From Halichoerus grypus (lineage: Eukaryota; Chordata; Mammalia; Carnivora; Phocidae), in NCBI RefSeq assembly GCF_964656455.1, contig NC_135717.1:13720775-13784774 (forward strand): a stretch of 64,000 nt of DNA, read 5' to 3'. The position numbers were made by a program, and so were the translations under genes. Positions 11,690-22,999 of the stretch are shown in pieces (within the stretch, counting starts at the first letter, position 1; the number at the start of each line of letters is the position of its first letter). The notes under the pieces are model-generated. The model had not been told where the DNA came from. It did not search any database and was given only the letters and a program-made list of their open reading frames with translations.

Positions 11690-12190
11690 CTAATAATTTT
11701 TGTTGACTTTTTCTTCAAGGTAGAGCATCATATTATCAACAAATAAACACAGCTTTGCCTTTTTCTTTCCCTTCATCATATTTACCTTTTTTATTGCCTC
11801 CACTGAAATCTACAGAGTAATATTGAATATTGATGGTAACAGCAGATCTTTATCTCATTTCTGACTTAATGAAATGCTTTGAGCATTTCACCATTATAAC
11901 TAATATTGGATGTTTGTTTGAAAAAGACATCAGGTTCAGGAAATTTACTTTCTAATTTTGTAGGAGATTTTCCTTGAGAATACATACTTAATGTTTTCAT
12001 ATGTCTTTTTGGCATTTATCAATGTGATTATTTTTTTCTCTTGATTTATTAATATTTTGAATTGTATTAATAGATTGTCTAAAATAGGGCCATATTTGTA
12101 TTCCTAGAGTAAACTCTACTTGGTTCTTGTATGTTAGTCGCTAGGATTTTTTGTTAAAATTTTCAGTCCTCATTGATCAGTGACACGTGT
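11690..12190 (-). repeat. L1 ORF2 remnant (reverse transcriptase region), antisense
   Basis: Antisense L1 ORF2 phrases occur in order: ...TAATATTGAATATTGATGG, 'TTCACCATTATAACTAATATTGGATG', 'TTATCAATGTGATTATT' and 'TTGTATTCCTAGAGTAAA'. The reading frame is destroyed by stops and indels, so this is a dead copy. Confidence 0.65.
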
Positions 12191-12194
12191 ATAT

Positions 12195-12560
12195 AGTTTT
12201 TCCTTTTGATTTTGTATATGCTTTTTTTTAGAAAAAAACAGCCTTATTGAAATAAGATTCACATGTCATGCATTTTATTCATTTAAAAATGTATAATTGA
12301 ATGAGCTTTTAGTATATTCACAGAGCTGTACAACCATTACCGTGATTTTAGTACATACTCATCACCCTTAAAAAAAATCATTTACTCATTTCCTCTGACC
12401 CCCCGACAGCCATAGGCAATCACTGATCTCCTTTCTGTCTCTATAGATTTGCCTATTCTGGACATTTCATGCAAATGAAATAAGTGGTATTTTGTGACTA
12501 GCTGCTTTTACTTAGCCTGATGTTTTCAAGGTGTTTGTGTGCTCGCTTTACTGCCTCTAT
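12195..12560 (-). repeat. L1M 3'-end segment, antisense
   Basis: Matches the common phrase set TTATTGAAATAAGATTCACA, 'CACAGAGCTGTACAACCATTACC', 'TCTATAGATTTGCCTATTCTGGACATTTCAT'. It is embedded in antisense L1 ORF2 sequence on both sides, so it is either a separate insertion or a rearranged piece. Confidence 0.7.
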
Positions 12561-12689
12561 GATGAGCTTTGTGCATATGTGGAAAAAATGACCAACTTTT
12601 CCCTTTTCTTTTATGTTCTGTGCTACTTCACATTACATGGTATTTTCTATTCTGCAAAAAAAATTGACAGAATTTATTTGTAGTACAAT

Positions 12690-13400
12690 CTGGGTCGAGT
12701 GCCTTTTTGGATAGCAATCCCGGATGACTTTTCCAGGATTCTAACTGGTTGGCTCCTACCAGTTTTCAGCTCTGTCTCAGAAAGCTTTCTGGATTGGCAT
12801 TTCTTCCATTTATTTATCATTAAAACCTGTAAAAGCTTCTTTATGTGTGTGGTCAAAGCCCTTTTCTCACTCCTAATGGCATTTATGTGTTTTTTTCCTC
12901 TCCTTTTAAAATAAGATTTAATTTTATAATCTACGTAGTTGGCCTTTTCGAAGAACCAGCTCTCTGATGTACCAGTTCCTCTCTTTCCCAGTGTTTGAAT
13001 TCTACAGTTTGTTTTGTCCTGTCCCCTTTCCCCTTGGTTTCTTGCTTTCTACCCTTTAAGTTGAAACCTCAGCTCATTTATTTTCCTTTTGTCTTGCTTA
13101 ATAGCGAAAGCATTTAACATTATGTGTTTTCCTCTGAGAACAGATCTTGCCACAGCTCATAAGTTTTTATACGTAGTGTTGGTATTGTCACTATTTTCTA
13201 AATAGTGTATAATTTCAGTTTTTATTTTCTCTTCGATCGAAGACTTATTTAGAGGCCTTTTTTTTTTTTATAACTCAGTGGTTAGAGTTTAGAAATATAA
13301 ACCTTTACTCTTAATTTCTTGTTTCAACTGCATGGTGGTGATTTTTTTTTTATTTTTTAAGTATTAAGGGTTTTTTTGGAGGAGGGTCTACTATATGATC
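12690..13400 (-). repeat. L1 ORF2 remnant, antisense
   Basis: Contains TTCGAAGAACCAGCTCTCTG and 'CACAGCTCATAAGTTTTTAT', antisense of upstream L1 ORF2. This is the expected order following 11690-12190. Heavily degraded. Confidence 0.6.
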
Positions 13401-13699
13401 AACTTTTATAATGGTTATTGGAAAAGAAGTTGTGTTATGCATGGGGAGGGCGTGGGTAGCATTTTTCAGTCATTGGTATTTGCCTCCTCGGGTTGTGGAG
13501 TGGCGTGAGCTGGGCCGAGCAGAGGGGGTCTCTGTCCACTTTCTGTGCAGTGTCTTATGGGAAGGGATATCTCTGGCGGGCACAGCTCAGGGGCTCTGGA
13601 ACAAGCATAAGCGTCTTGCACTTTTTTTTGTTTTGTTTTGTTTCTGGCAAGTTCTGTTTCATGAAGTATAGTCAGAGTATTCACTCCTGCTGAATCCTG

Positions 13700-13965
13700 A
13701 GTAGCTCCTTCTCGATTTTGCTCCATCTGCTTTAAAATGATTGCCAACTCTGCCTAGACCCTGACCCTCAATTCTCTGTCACTCTGAGTGTTCTTCCCGG
13801 TCCTGGCCGTCAGTTTCCCTGTTCTTGTCATTGCTTCAGGGAGTCCCAGACTGGGGACTCCATCAGGGTAGGAGTCATGCTTATTTTATTCATTGTCTTC
13901 TCTCCAGGGTATAGACTCCTGCCTGAAATTATAGTAAGTATATATGTTTTTCATGAATTCAAGTC
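13700..13965 (+). repeat. L2 3' end
   Basis: Sense L2: TGTTCTTCCCGG region, then GACTGGGGACTCCATCAGGG, 'TTCATTGTCTTCTCTCCAGGGTATAG' and the degenerate 3' terminus before CATGAATTC. Sequence at 13401-13699 is unassigned. Confidence 0.65.
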
Positions 13966-14554
13966 GAGAGTGGCTGTCTGGGTTGGGGTAGGGAGGGGTG
14001 GGTGTTAACCAGATTTCATTTTAGGCATCATTCATAATTATATTCCAGGTATTGTTTTTTGTCTGAGTAATACCCTGGGTAATCAGCAAACTTGATTCCA
14101 AAATACAGGGTAATGGCATTCTTTAGTATCTGCCCTTTACACATATATGGCATGGCGGGGACAGGTGCAGAATGGCTGGGAAGTAAGCAGTGTGTGCGGA
14201 TGTTCTCCTGTCCTCCTCCTTGATTCTGTTTCAGCTCTGCAGGCAGTGCTTTCTCTTTTGCTGCACAAATCCTCATTGGATGTTGAGTATCGTCATCAGA
14301 TTCTTTCTGTCAGTGTCCGCAGACACACCGATTGGCTCCTTTGGCTTCTGCTGTTCCAGCTCCTAACTCAGCTTTCCATGTCCCTCTTTCTGCCCGCCCC
14401 CTCTCCATGACTGACTTGCTAATCTCCAGTAAACTCATTCATGCTACAGTTTTCAAAGATCAAATGACAACTTAATATGTCCCATGAGTATTGCTACTCT
14501 AGGTTTGGGTGTGGGGTTTTTTGCATTTTAATAAGAGTCTTTATTCATCTTCTC
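13966..14554. other. Unique sequence, nothing recognised
   Basis: Open frames of 82 and 87 codons overlap on opposite strands at 14028-14410. Neither has an identifiable domain or splice context. Confidence 0.4.
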
Positions 14555-14690
14555 ATTTATTCATTCAGCAAACATTTCTTGAACCTCACTATGATTGAGG
14601 CACTGTACCAGACCCTGTGGGACCAATGAGAGCTTAGTTCCCAGAAAAAACAGCTGTCTCTAATGCTTGCAGTCCATGCGCCCTAGCTGG
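14555..14690 (-). repeat. L2 3'-end fragment, antisense
   Basis: CATTTATTCATTCAGCAAAC followed by 'GAGGCACTGTACCAGACCCTGTGGG' is the antisense L2 terminus. Confidence 0.7.
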
Positions 14691-15609
14691 GGTGAGGGAA
14701 AGGGCTTCCCATCTGGAACCTCAGAACCCACTGGGGAAATACAACACTGGGCAGGTAATGACTTCTCTTTCAAGGGTAGTCCTATCTGCATAAGAGAACA
14801 AGTCCGACTTTCACAACCAAGTAGACCTGGATAAAGCCTTGGTCCCAGGATTTGTCAGCTTTTTGTCCTGGTTCATTTCAGTGGGTTAATTTCAGACCCC
14901 ATGGGAAGTCTCAGGAGAGACTGTTACCTCTGGGGCTTCGATGAAGGTTAAGGTGGATGACATGTCTGACTCCATTTACTGAATGTAGGCCATATGGTGG
15001 GAGCTGCGGACTGTTAGCTCTTTCCTACACTTCCAAAAATCAAGTGTGAGGCCTGGGAGGAGAGGGATGTTTGTGCTCTTACATTTACATTTTAAAATAA
15101 GCCTCCTTGTAGAAAGGAGCTAATGACATTTTATCTCAACAGCAGGCAGCAACAGAAGGCAGGGCACACAGCCACCCCCTCCCCTCAACTCCGTGAAGTC
15201 ACGCTGTGTTCCCCAGTAGGGCCTCTGTTCTCACCTACCCCCATCCTGCCGTGGAGCACCACAGCAAAGCTCAGCGTGAGGGGTTGACCCAGTCCTGCTG
15301 CCAGGCTCAGTGGCCGGCTGATCCTTCTCCACCACAGATGTAGTGGGACTCTATTCTGTGTATCAGCAGACGAACATCTGATTGATCTTTGGTTGCTCCA
15401 GGAACAAAGAAAGTAGAGCTTTCCCATTGATTGAAAAGCTGCATGGAGCAGTAGATGGACACCTCAGATACACAGGTGGTTTTAGAGATTTCCATCAAAT
15501 AGACAAGAATGTCAGTGTTGGACCACAGCACTGGGGGCAGTATTAACTATTACGAGACTCCTACTTCTTAGGTAGAATTTTTGGTCACATGTGGCAGATA
15601 AAAATAAAT
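14691..15609. other. Unique sequence, nothing recognised
   Basis: No repeat family, RNA gene or supported exon. Minus-strand frames of 74-80 codons at 15185-15531 have no known domain. Confidence 0.4.
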
Positions 15610-16200
15610 AGAAACTGTAGGGGAGGAACATTTTTTTCTTCTCTCTTCTTCTAGGTTCTCAACTGGTGGCTCCTGTAACAAAAGACAGCTTAACAAGGGA
15701 AGAAAACAAATAGATGCTTATTAACATTTGTATCTCTTAAATACCTGGGAGAAACTCAGGGATGGGTAAACTCCAAGAGGTGGCTTAGAATTTGGGCTGA
15801 AATGCCATCTTCAGCTAAAACAGAGTAAGAAGGGTGGGGAGGAAAGCATTTATGGGAAGGGGACTAGGAAGAGTACCCTGGGCGAGGATAAGGTTTGTTG
15901 TATAGATTTAAATCAGTGCTTCCTCCATGGATAAGAATCTCTTGTGATTTGGAGTCATCCTTCTCTTCCTGGTACAGAGTGAGAGGCACCCTTACAAATG
16001 GAGATTGCCTTTATAAATGTTAATTTCCCTTACAAAAGGGAAGCTTCTACTCTGTTTTCAGAGCTTCTCATGTGTCTACTGTTTCTCAAAATAATCAGCT
16101 CAGAATAATCTTTATGCCAAAGAGGCATATTTGGGGGTGGCATATTCTGGTCCCCTACAGTGATGTTTTGGGGTGGCATGTTAGAGTTTCCCACAAAATT
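15610..16200. repeat. Tentative LTR-type repeat remnant
   Basis: Phrases such as AACAAAAGACAGCTTAACAA and 'GAGGCATATTTGGGGGTGGCATATTCTGGTCCCCTAC' resemble mammalian ERV-class LTR sequence. The last phrase recurs in shortened form at 16157-16180 (GTTTTGGGGTGGCATGTT). Family and edges are not resolved. Confidence 0.35.
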
Positions 16201-16286
16201 AATTCACCACCATCTTAGCAACACCTAAGACCAGAGCTACTGTTTGCGTGGAAACTGTCCACTTCTGATTGGTATACAGGGCCAGA

Positions 16287-16483
16287 CCTTTTTTTTTTTT
16301 TAGATTTTATTTATTTGACAGAGAGAGACATAGCGAGAGAGGGAATACAAGCAGGGGGAGTGGGAGAGGGAGAAGCAGGCCTCCCACCGAGCAGGAGCCT
16401 GATGCGGGGCTCTATCCCAGGACCCTGAGATCGTGACCCAAGCCGAAGGCAGACGCTTAACGACTGAGCCACCTAGGCGCCCC
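16287..16483 (-). mobile_element. SINEC, antisense
   Basis: T-run then TAGATTTTATTTATTTGACA, ending at GAGCCACCTAGGCGCCCC. The TSD AGGGCCAGA lies at 16278-16286 and 16484-16492. One transition in the head (ACCTAGG for ACCCAGG). Confidence 0.96.
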
Positions 16484-16492
16484 AGGGCCAGA

Positions 16493-17790
16493 ACTTTTAA
16501 AGGGATAAAGGGACAAAGTAGATCTCACACCAAGGATTTGGGTTTGGGACTAAAATAAAAAGTAGAGGGAAATTAGGGAGACATAACATTTCACATTCCT
16601 GGAAGGTCTCTCATGCCTCTGAGTGAAACCCAGCCATTTAAGAATGTATTAGCCAGAATATCACCACCCTGGTTTTCTAGGTCTTCTGGATACACCATAG
16701 ACTTGTCAAGGGAAAACCAAGTGTGAACGCTGGAAATATCTTGTGGATGTTAGATGAACACTTAAAAAACACAACCTGAGGGAAAAAGTGGAGACAGAAT
16801 GTAGGACTGAGCCTTTCATTTTCCTTAAGCAGAAGGCGTCGAAATAAACTGTTGACCTACTGCACTCTCTTCTCATTAGGAAGCTGGGTATTTAATGACT
16901 TTTATGGTGGGTATTCAAAACAGGGAGGTGATAATGGAAGGATTTCTTAGAAGCAGAGTAAAGAAAGCAGTCCTTCATCCAAAAGGATGTAGAATATTTG
17001 GAGAGTGATTGCTGAGGGCTGTGGTTTTCTTTCATGTGTGTATTAATTTAGTGTCCTTTTTACTCAGGGGGGCAAAAACATACAGCATTTAAATTAACAT
17101 AAAAAGTCAGAAATGGGACCTCCATTAACATATCCTCAGGGGGGAAGAAGTGCTTCCCTGTGATTGCTTCATGCTGCTGCCTCCCTGAGCTGGGCCACCA
17201 GATGGAGCCCCCTGTGGATCGGTCCTCTGCTCTGGAGGCTCGTTCTCAGCGGCTTCTCTCATCTCTGTGCCCTCTCCCACAGATGTCCCAACAGGTCTGA
17301 GTTATTTATTATGTAACTGCTGTATACTTGTTGCACGACCCTCTGGGACAAGAAATAATACATGTCTTTAGCTTTTGAATAAAGCAAAAATTGGTAATTG
17401 CCTAGATATCCAGGAATGCTAGCTTCGGCTCTCCTGTTCCCACCTACTTCAAGAAGGATGTGGGCGTCCTAGGAAAAAGCAGAGCAGAGCCTTGCACTCC
17501 GTGTTGGTGGGGATACGAGCCACTCCACCTTACATATGTGCCCCATATGTAGATCTGGAGGGGCCTCCCTGCTCTTGAGCCTTCTGAAGTCATTCCTGCA
17601 GCCACGCCTTGTTGGGGCATTGCAGGGACCCTTGCATAGGACTCCTCTACAGTAGAGAGCCTGGTATCAGCCCCATTATCCTCCTTTCAGTCTCAAGGAT
17701 GTTTATCTCCACCCCCAGCCATTCATGTCCTCCACTCAGAGGGGGTTTAAAGAAATGGATGACACTTAAAACCATAAGGAAGACTTTTTT
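16493..17790. other. Unique sequence, no gene seen
   Basis: AT-moderate sequence with no recognised repeat and no long open frame. Nothing supports an exon or an RNA gene. Confidence 0.4.
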
Positions 17791-18375
17791 CAAGACGATT
17801 GTAGGGGCTTAACTCTGTTGTAATAGGGGAGAGAGATAGAGCTCAACTCTCAATACAAGGACAAGTGCGGATTTATAGCCAAGGAGCAGGGTGACAGGGT
17901 CCATGGATAGAAGATTACTAAGGTTGGGGGGACGCCTGGGTGGCTCATCAGGTTAAGCGTCCAACTCTTGATTTCGGCTCAGGTCATGATCTCAGGGTTA
18001 TGAGATTGAGACTCACATCAGGCTCCATGCTGGGTGTGGAGCTTGCTTAAGATTCTCTCTCTCCCTCTCCCTCTGCCCCACCCCCTGCCCTCACATATGC
18101 ACATGTGTGCTCTCTCTCTTTAAAAAAAAAAATTACTAAGAGGGGACATCATGGGTGGAGGGATTCTTACTAAACTGACCTAATAGGATTCTTGCTGAAG
18201 GCAGACCAAGTGCTAAGGCATCAAGAGTGGGGGACGAAGAGCTTGGTCATATACCAACAGTGGGGGATTCTCCCTAAACTGACTTTGCAGGATCCCTGCT
18301 AAAACTAGACTCATCAAGGACGGACCTGGAAGGCCAGGTCAAAGCCTGGCAGAGAAGAGGGCTCAGAGGAGCCTT
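17791..18375. repeat. Tentative LTR-type repeat, split by a SINE
   Basis: Two internally similar phrases, TTCTTACTAAACTGACCTAA (about 18165) and TCTCCCTAAACTGACTTTGC (about 18270), followed by GATCCCTGCTAAAACTAGAC, resemble an ERV-class LTR. The SINE at 17925-18130 interrupts it. Family not fixed. Confidence 0.35.
17925..18130 (+). mobile_element. SINEC, older subfamily
   Basis: The head GACGCCTGGGTGGCTCATCA is followed by the older-type body CCAACTCTTGATTTCGGCTC and a long CT tract, ending in an A-run. TSD GATTACTAAG (17913-17922) / AATTACTAAG (18131-18140). Confidence 0.94.
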
Positions 18376-19323
18376 ATTGAAATTTGGTAAAGAAGAGAGT
18401 CTTCATTAAGGGATGCCCTTCTACTCCCCTTCCCCTCCCTGCCCTTGATGGACCTAAACTCTCTAAACAAGAAGGGGTGTGGGCTTTCTTTGGAGATGCT
18501 CCTGAAACAGGACAAAGCTGTTTATTGTTCCTCCATTCCCCTCCCCCAGCATAACCTGCAAACCACAAAGATTTGCTAGAAAATGATCTTGCATGCTTTC
18601 CCGGCTCCTTGTGCAAATGCAAAGGACCAGGGTTAGAACGCTCCTTGGTGAGCCCTTCACGTTGCTTATCTGTGACTCCCCCCAGGTCTGTGGATGGCAT
18701 CAGGTTCCCTAGAATCCCAGTGCTGGGGGGCTTGAGAGGCACAGAGAGGTGATTGCTTTCTTTCTGGCTGCTTCCCTTCCCTACTACAGTTGTCTCCAGC
18801 CTCCTACACACACTTCAGTTCCAGAGTGATAATGTAACATGAAGAAGAAAAACATGAAAGAAACGTAACTTCAGCTACTCAGCTAGCTTTCTGGAGAGTA
18901 TTTCAGATGTGTTTCCTCATGTGGCGGGTTGGAGTGCCTCTTCTCTCCCCAAGATGACTGTCTGGCAGGCCACATACAAAAGAGAGGGAGCCTTCCTACC
19001 CAGCTTCGTGTCCTCCTCCCGGCCCTGAGCCACACACGTCCAATGCTGGTGGAAAAGAAATTCCAGAACAGTTTCTTTGTCTCGTCAAGGTTGTTTAGTA
19101 AAAGCATTTGCTCCTGCTGTGCCTACTCCTCAACCTACTTTCTCTCATCCTTGGGTCTAGAACCTCTTTCAAGTTATATGTCTGGAAACAGTTCTTGGGA
19201 AGACAACAGTAGGGGCTCTGGAATCTATAAAGAAGAGGTTTCGGGACAACTGTGTGGTTGGAAAGGAACTGGGGAGGGATTTGGCAATGTGGTAGAGCCA
19301 CCTGCACGTCAGCTGTGTCTTTT
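18376..19323. other. Unique sequence, no gene seen
   Basis: Two 145-codon frames (18374-18811 minus, 18929-19366 plus) are the longest in the window. The plus frame runs into a SINE tail at its C-terminus and neither shows a domain, so both are best explained by chance. Confidence 0.45.
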
Positions 19324-19335
19324 AAATATGCTTTT

Positions 19336-19515
19336 TTTTAAAAAAAGGATTTTATTTATTTATTAGAGAGAGAGCGAGCACGGGGTGGGGGGGTCAGAGG
19401 GAGAAGCGGACTCTCCGCTGAGCAGGGAGCCCAATGTGGGAATCCATCCCAGGACCCCAGGATCATGACCTGCTGAAGGCAGATGCTTAACCACCTGAGA
19501 CACTCAGATGTCCCC
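19336..19515 (-). mobile_element. SINEC, antisense, degraded
   Basis: Tail AAAAAAGGATTTTATTTATT, head read as GAGACACTCAGATGTCCC, so the promoter A-box region has several changes. The 12-bp TSD AAATATGCTTTT lies at 19324-19335 and 19517-19528. Confidence 0.93.
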
Positions 19516-19528
19516 AAAATATGCTTTT

Positions 19529-20127
19529 ATTCACAAAAGACCCACATGAGATTGAGTAACTGCTGACTGTATTACAAAAACATTACTCTTTAAAAACAAT
19601 TGGGTTAGTTTGGGGTGATGGGGAATACGGTTATGCCTGGAAGATGGTGGTCATCTGTGGAGAAACACAAAAGCCAGGAGCCCTGTTTTTCATCTAAAGT
19701 ACAGAAAACAGCTTGTTTTATATAAAAGATGTATGCTTGAGAAGATGGCCTTGAAAGTAATTTCTTCATTTTACTACTACTTATTTCTCTCCCATGGCAG
19801 GACTTGGCCTGGTGAGTTACCCCCTTAGTAACAGAAGGAAGGTTTGGGGTTCTGGAGGCCTGAGGCTCATGCAACAGAGTTCCATTCTAGATGGCAGGAA
19901 ACATAGTCAAAGAAAGAGCTCAAAGTCTATAGGGGAACCTGAAGTCTAAATACTGGGAATATTAGACAGGGAGACAGCTGTGATGGGGATCAAGGGGCCT
20001 CAGAGCCAAGGCATACTGGAAAAATTACACAAGGGTCCTGGAGAAGAGCTTCTACACCAGCTGGACCTTGCATCTGGATTTTATGAACTGGCATGTGGGG
20101 AAGAGTGTGGGTGTGTTCTAGGGGATT
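19529..20127. other. Unique sequence, nothing recognised
   Basis: Non-repetitive; an 89-codon minus-strand frame at 19605-19874 has no known domain. Confidence 0.4.
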
Positions 20128-20519
20128 CTTTTTTTAAGATTTATTTATTTGAGAGAGAGTGTGTGTGAGTGGCCTCACAAGGACCCTCTATGCCAGGCTT
20201 GGGGTGGCTAGAACAGGAGGGGAGATGTGCACCCTCACCTCTTGGCTTGACCCCTCTCCCCTGGGACCTGGTATTGACCCAGACCTTGGGGTGGGCTGGC
20301 AGACAGGGCTCATGCAACAGTGACTGGGCAGGAGGCAAAACCTGGCCCCACTGCACTTTGGCGGGGCTGGAGGAGCAGGGGCGGAGGGAGAGAATCTCAA
20401 GCAGACTCCCTGCTGAGCACGGAGCCAGACATGGAGCTCGATCCCATAACCCATGAGATCATGACCTGAGCCAAAACCAAGAGTCGGGTGCTTAACCAAC
20501 TGAGCCACCCAGGTGCCCC
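20128..20519 (-). mobile_element. SINEC split by about 200 bp of foreign sequence
   Basis: The tail (TTTTTAAGATTTATTTATTT, 20128-20168) and the body plus head (from about 20373, ending TGAGCCACCCAGGTGCCCC) belong to one antisense SINE. In place of the usual GCACAAGCAGGGGGAG junction there are about 203 bp of GC-rich non-SINE sequence at 20170-20372. The insert has no poly-A and no obvious TSD, and I do not recognise it. Confidence 0.85.
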
Positions 20520-20689
20520 AAAGGCATTCGTGATGTAATAGACGGGCTCCCCCAAACTCTCACTGGCTTGTGTTCCTCCCACCTTGACCTAGGAGCTTGC
20601 AGTGTTTATCCCAGCACAGGGAACTTTGGTTTCTCCACATGGGGATGCTTGCATTCTTTCATTTATCTGTCTTATAATCTGTCACCCGT

Positions 20690-20990
20690 TCATTTTTTTA
20701 TTGGCCCAATAACAATTTAGTGAGCTCTTAATACTTGCTGGGTTCAGGGTCACAGTCATAAGCCAAAATAGAAGTTTCTACCCCTTAAGGAGCTTGGAGC
20801 GTGGGCGGGTCATCACACAAATTAACTCACAGTCACAAACTAAGATAAGCTCCTTGCCAGGAAGTAACATGGTACAATGAGAAGGTAATCAGGAAAGTTG
20901 TCCCCATGATGGGGACACTGGAGTGCAGATATGACAAATAATAGGAGTCCAGTAGGCAAAGGAACAGTGGGGGAGGGGGGCGGGTTTCCT
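20690..20990 (-). repeat. L2 3'-end remnant, antisense
   Basis: CAATTTAGTGAGCTCTTAAT, 'CTACCCCTTAAGGAGCTTGGAG' and 'GTAACATGGTACAATGAGAAGG' follow antisense L2 3' UTR order. Confidence 0.6.
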
Positions 20991-21119
20991 GGGCTCAGGG
21001 AATGGTCAGTGAAGATTCTGGGCTGGGAGAGAGTATCACAGGTTCCTGGTATCTCTAGGAGCTTGTTGCTGGAGGGATGAGGTGGGGACGAGGGATGGAA
21101 CCAGGTTAAAGAAGGTTCT

Positions 21120-21275
21120 GGAGTCCCAGAGGACTCCACTCTGTCACTTTGGGCAAGTTATTTAAACTTTCTAAGCCTTCGACTCATCCTTTGTAAATTA
21201 ACAGTGGTACTAGCACTGTGACTAGTTAATAATTCTACATACTTGAAAATTGCTAAGTGAGTAGATATTAAATGT
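21120..21275 (+). repeat. MIR SINE remnant
   Basis: TCACTTTGGGCAAGTTATTT, 'TTTCTAAGCCTTCGACTCATCCTTTGTAAATTAAC' and a CTAGTTAATAATT stretch follow sense MIR order. Confidence 0.75.
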
Positions 21276-21299
21276 TCTCACTGCAAAAAAGAATATATG

Positions 21300-21492
21300 A
21301 GGGCGCCTGGGTGGCTCAGTCAGTTAAGCATCTGACTCTTGGTTTCAGCTCAGGTCATGATCTCAGGGTCTTGAGATTGAGCCCCGAGTAGGGCTCTGAG
21401 CTCAGCAGGGAGTCTGCTTGAGATTCTCTCCCTCCCCCTGCTCTCTCTCTCCCTAAAAAAATAAAATAAAATCTTAAAATAAAAAAAAATTT
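21300..21492 (+). mobile_element. SINEC, older subfamily
   Basis: GGGCGCCTGGGTGGCTCAGT head with a CTGACTCTTGGTTTCAGCTC body. The TSD is AAAAAAGAATATATG (21285-21299) against AAAAAGAATGTATG (21493-21506). Confidence 0.96.
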
Positions 21493-21506
21493 AAAAAGAA
21501 TGTATG

Positions 21507-22464
21507 TGTATCAAATCATCGTTTTATATATCTTAAATTCACACCATGCTATATGTCAATCATATCTCAAGCCAAACAAAACAAAGCAAAAAAACAAAAC
21601 AGTAGTAGCTATCACCTAGGACAGTTGCTAGTAATACCAGCCAGTGTTTGTCTGTGGCCTTTGAAGACTGAGGCCAGGGACCAGAGGACCAACGTGACTT
21701 TATCATGCAATTCAAGATGTTGTCCCCTGGAAAAAAATGTTGGTCTCAAGATGAGACCTTACATTTAATATTGTAGTCTAGTTCAGAGATTAATGCCAGT
21801 GATGTATGTCCAAGAATAAAAGACAAAATATGAATACAGTAAGTTTTAGGGGGATGTTGGTTGGTTGGTTGGTTTTGGAGAAACACCAGTGGAGGTCAAA
21901 TCGAAGGGAGCATTCTGTGTTGAATGTCCCTTCCCAATGCTGACCTTCTGGAGTATGTGTATGTCTCTCTCTGGTTGTTCAGACCCAGACTCAGAGAGGA
22001 AAAAACTCCTTTTTAAACTGCTGGCTTTTAGAAATGAAAAGACTGATCCAAGCAGAAGGAGGGAGGTGATGTAAAAACCATAGCAGAGACGCAGAGCAGA
22101 TCAGAAAATGAACAGACTGGAGACATTGCTTAACTAAGACACCCATGGAAACCCAGAGCGTTGCAAGCAAGTGACTTGGAATTGTGAATGGAATCAGTTG
22201 TCTGATGCTTGCATCTCAGAGAGTGACGGCATGTGTTTTGCATATTGAATAATATTTGGGTTGGGTTGCGTTTTTTGTTTTTTGTTTTTGTTTTTGTTTT
22301 TAATGTATTAAAATGTGCTTCCCCCACATCTTCGTAAACTTTTTTTTCCATGCAAATTCATTGTTTGACATGCAGTAGCATGCTGAAATCCTGCCCATCT
22401 GATTCCCCAAACCACAGTTAATCCATTGGACATTTTGAAAAGTATACATGCAGTTTTAAAATAT
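21507..22464. other. Unique sequence with short simple repeats
   Basis: Contains a (TTGG)n tract at about 21859-21876 and a T5G tract at 22269-22300. No gene or transposon recognised. Confidence 0.45.
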
Positions 22465-22473
22465 AATTGTGTG

Positions 22474-22679
22474 GGTGCCTGGGTGGCTCAGTTGGTTAAG
22501 CGACTGCCTTCAGCTCAGGTCATGATCCTGGAGTCCCGGGATCGAGTCCCGCATCAGGCTCCCTGCTCAGCAGGGAGTCTGCTTCTCCCTCTGACCCTCC
22601 ACCCTCTCGTGTGCTCTTTCTCTCTCTCATTCAGTCTCTCAAATAAATAAATAAAATCTTTAAAAAATAAATAAAATAA
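22474..22679 (+). mobile_element. SINEC
   Basis: Head GTGCCTGGGTGGCTCAGTTG, intact B-box-like GGGATCGAGTCCC, tail of AAATAAATAAATAAAATC. TSD AATTGTGTG at 22465-22473 and 22680-22688. Confidence 0.96.
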
Positions 22680-22792
22680 AATTGTGTGACCCCCCAACAT
22701 GACTGGGCCTCTGTGGGTATAGCCTCTGTTCTTCTCCTGGTACCCTTCTAGAAGTAGGGCTCAGCATCCTTTGCTCAAAAAACAAATTCGAT

Positions 22793-22999
22793 GGGGGGCG
22801 TGGGTGGGTGCATGGGTTAAGCAGCCAACTCTTGATTTTGGCTCAGGTCATGATCTCGGCTCAGGTCATGATCTTGGGGTCCTGGGATCCAGCCCATGTG
22901 GGACTCTGTGCTCAGCGGGGAGTCTGCTTCTCTCCCTTTCCCTTTGCCCCTCCCCCTGCTCATAGGCCTGCTCTCTCTCTCTCGAATAAATTAATTTAA
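22793..22999 (+). mobile_element. SINEC with internal 18-bp tandem duplication
   Basis: The head is altered (GGGGGCGTGGGTGGGTGCAT). The segment GGCTCAGGTCATGATCTC at 22840-22857 is repeated at once at 22858-22875 with one change. The rest of the body and the tail are normal. Only a short possible TSD is visible. Confidence 0.93.

Noticed and set aside
11690..13400. Functional L1 reverse transcriptase gene
   Set aside because: The antisense ORF2-like sequence has many stops and indels and no continuous frame above about 70 codons; it is a dead copy.
18374..19366. Two 145-codon open frames as protein-coding genes
   Set aside because: No domain, no splice or promoter context, and the plus-strand frame runs into a SINE tail at its C-terminus. 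Length alone is within chance for 64 kb of six-frame sequence.
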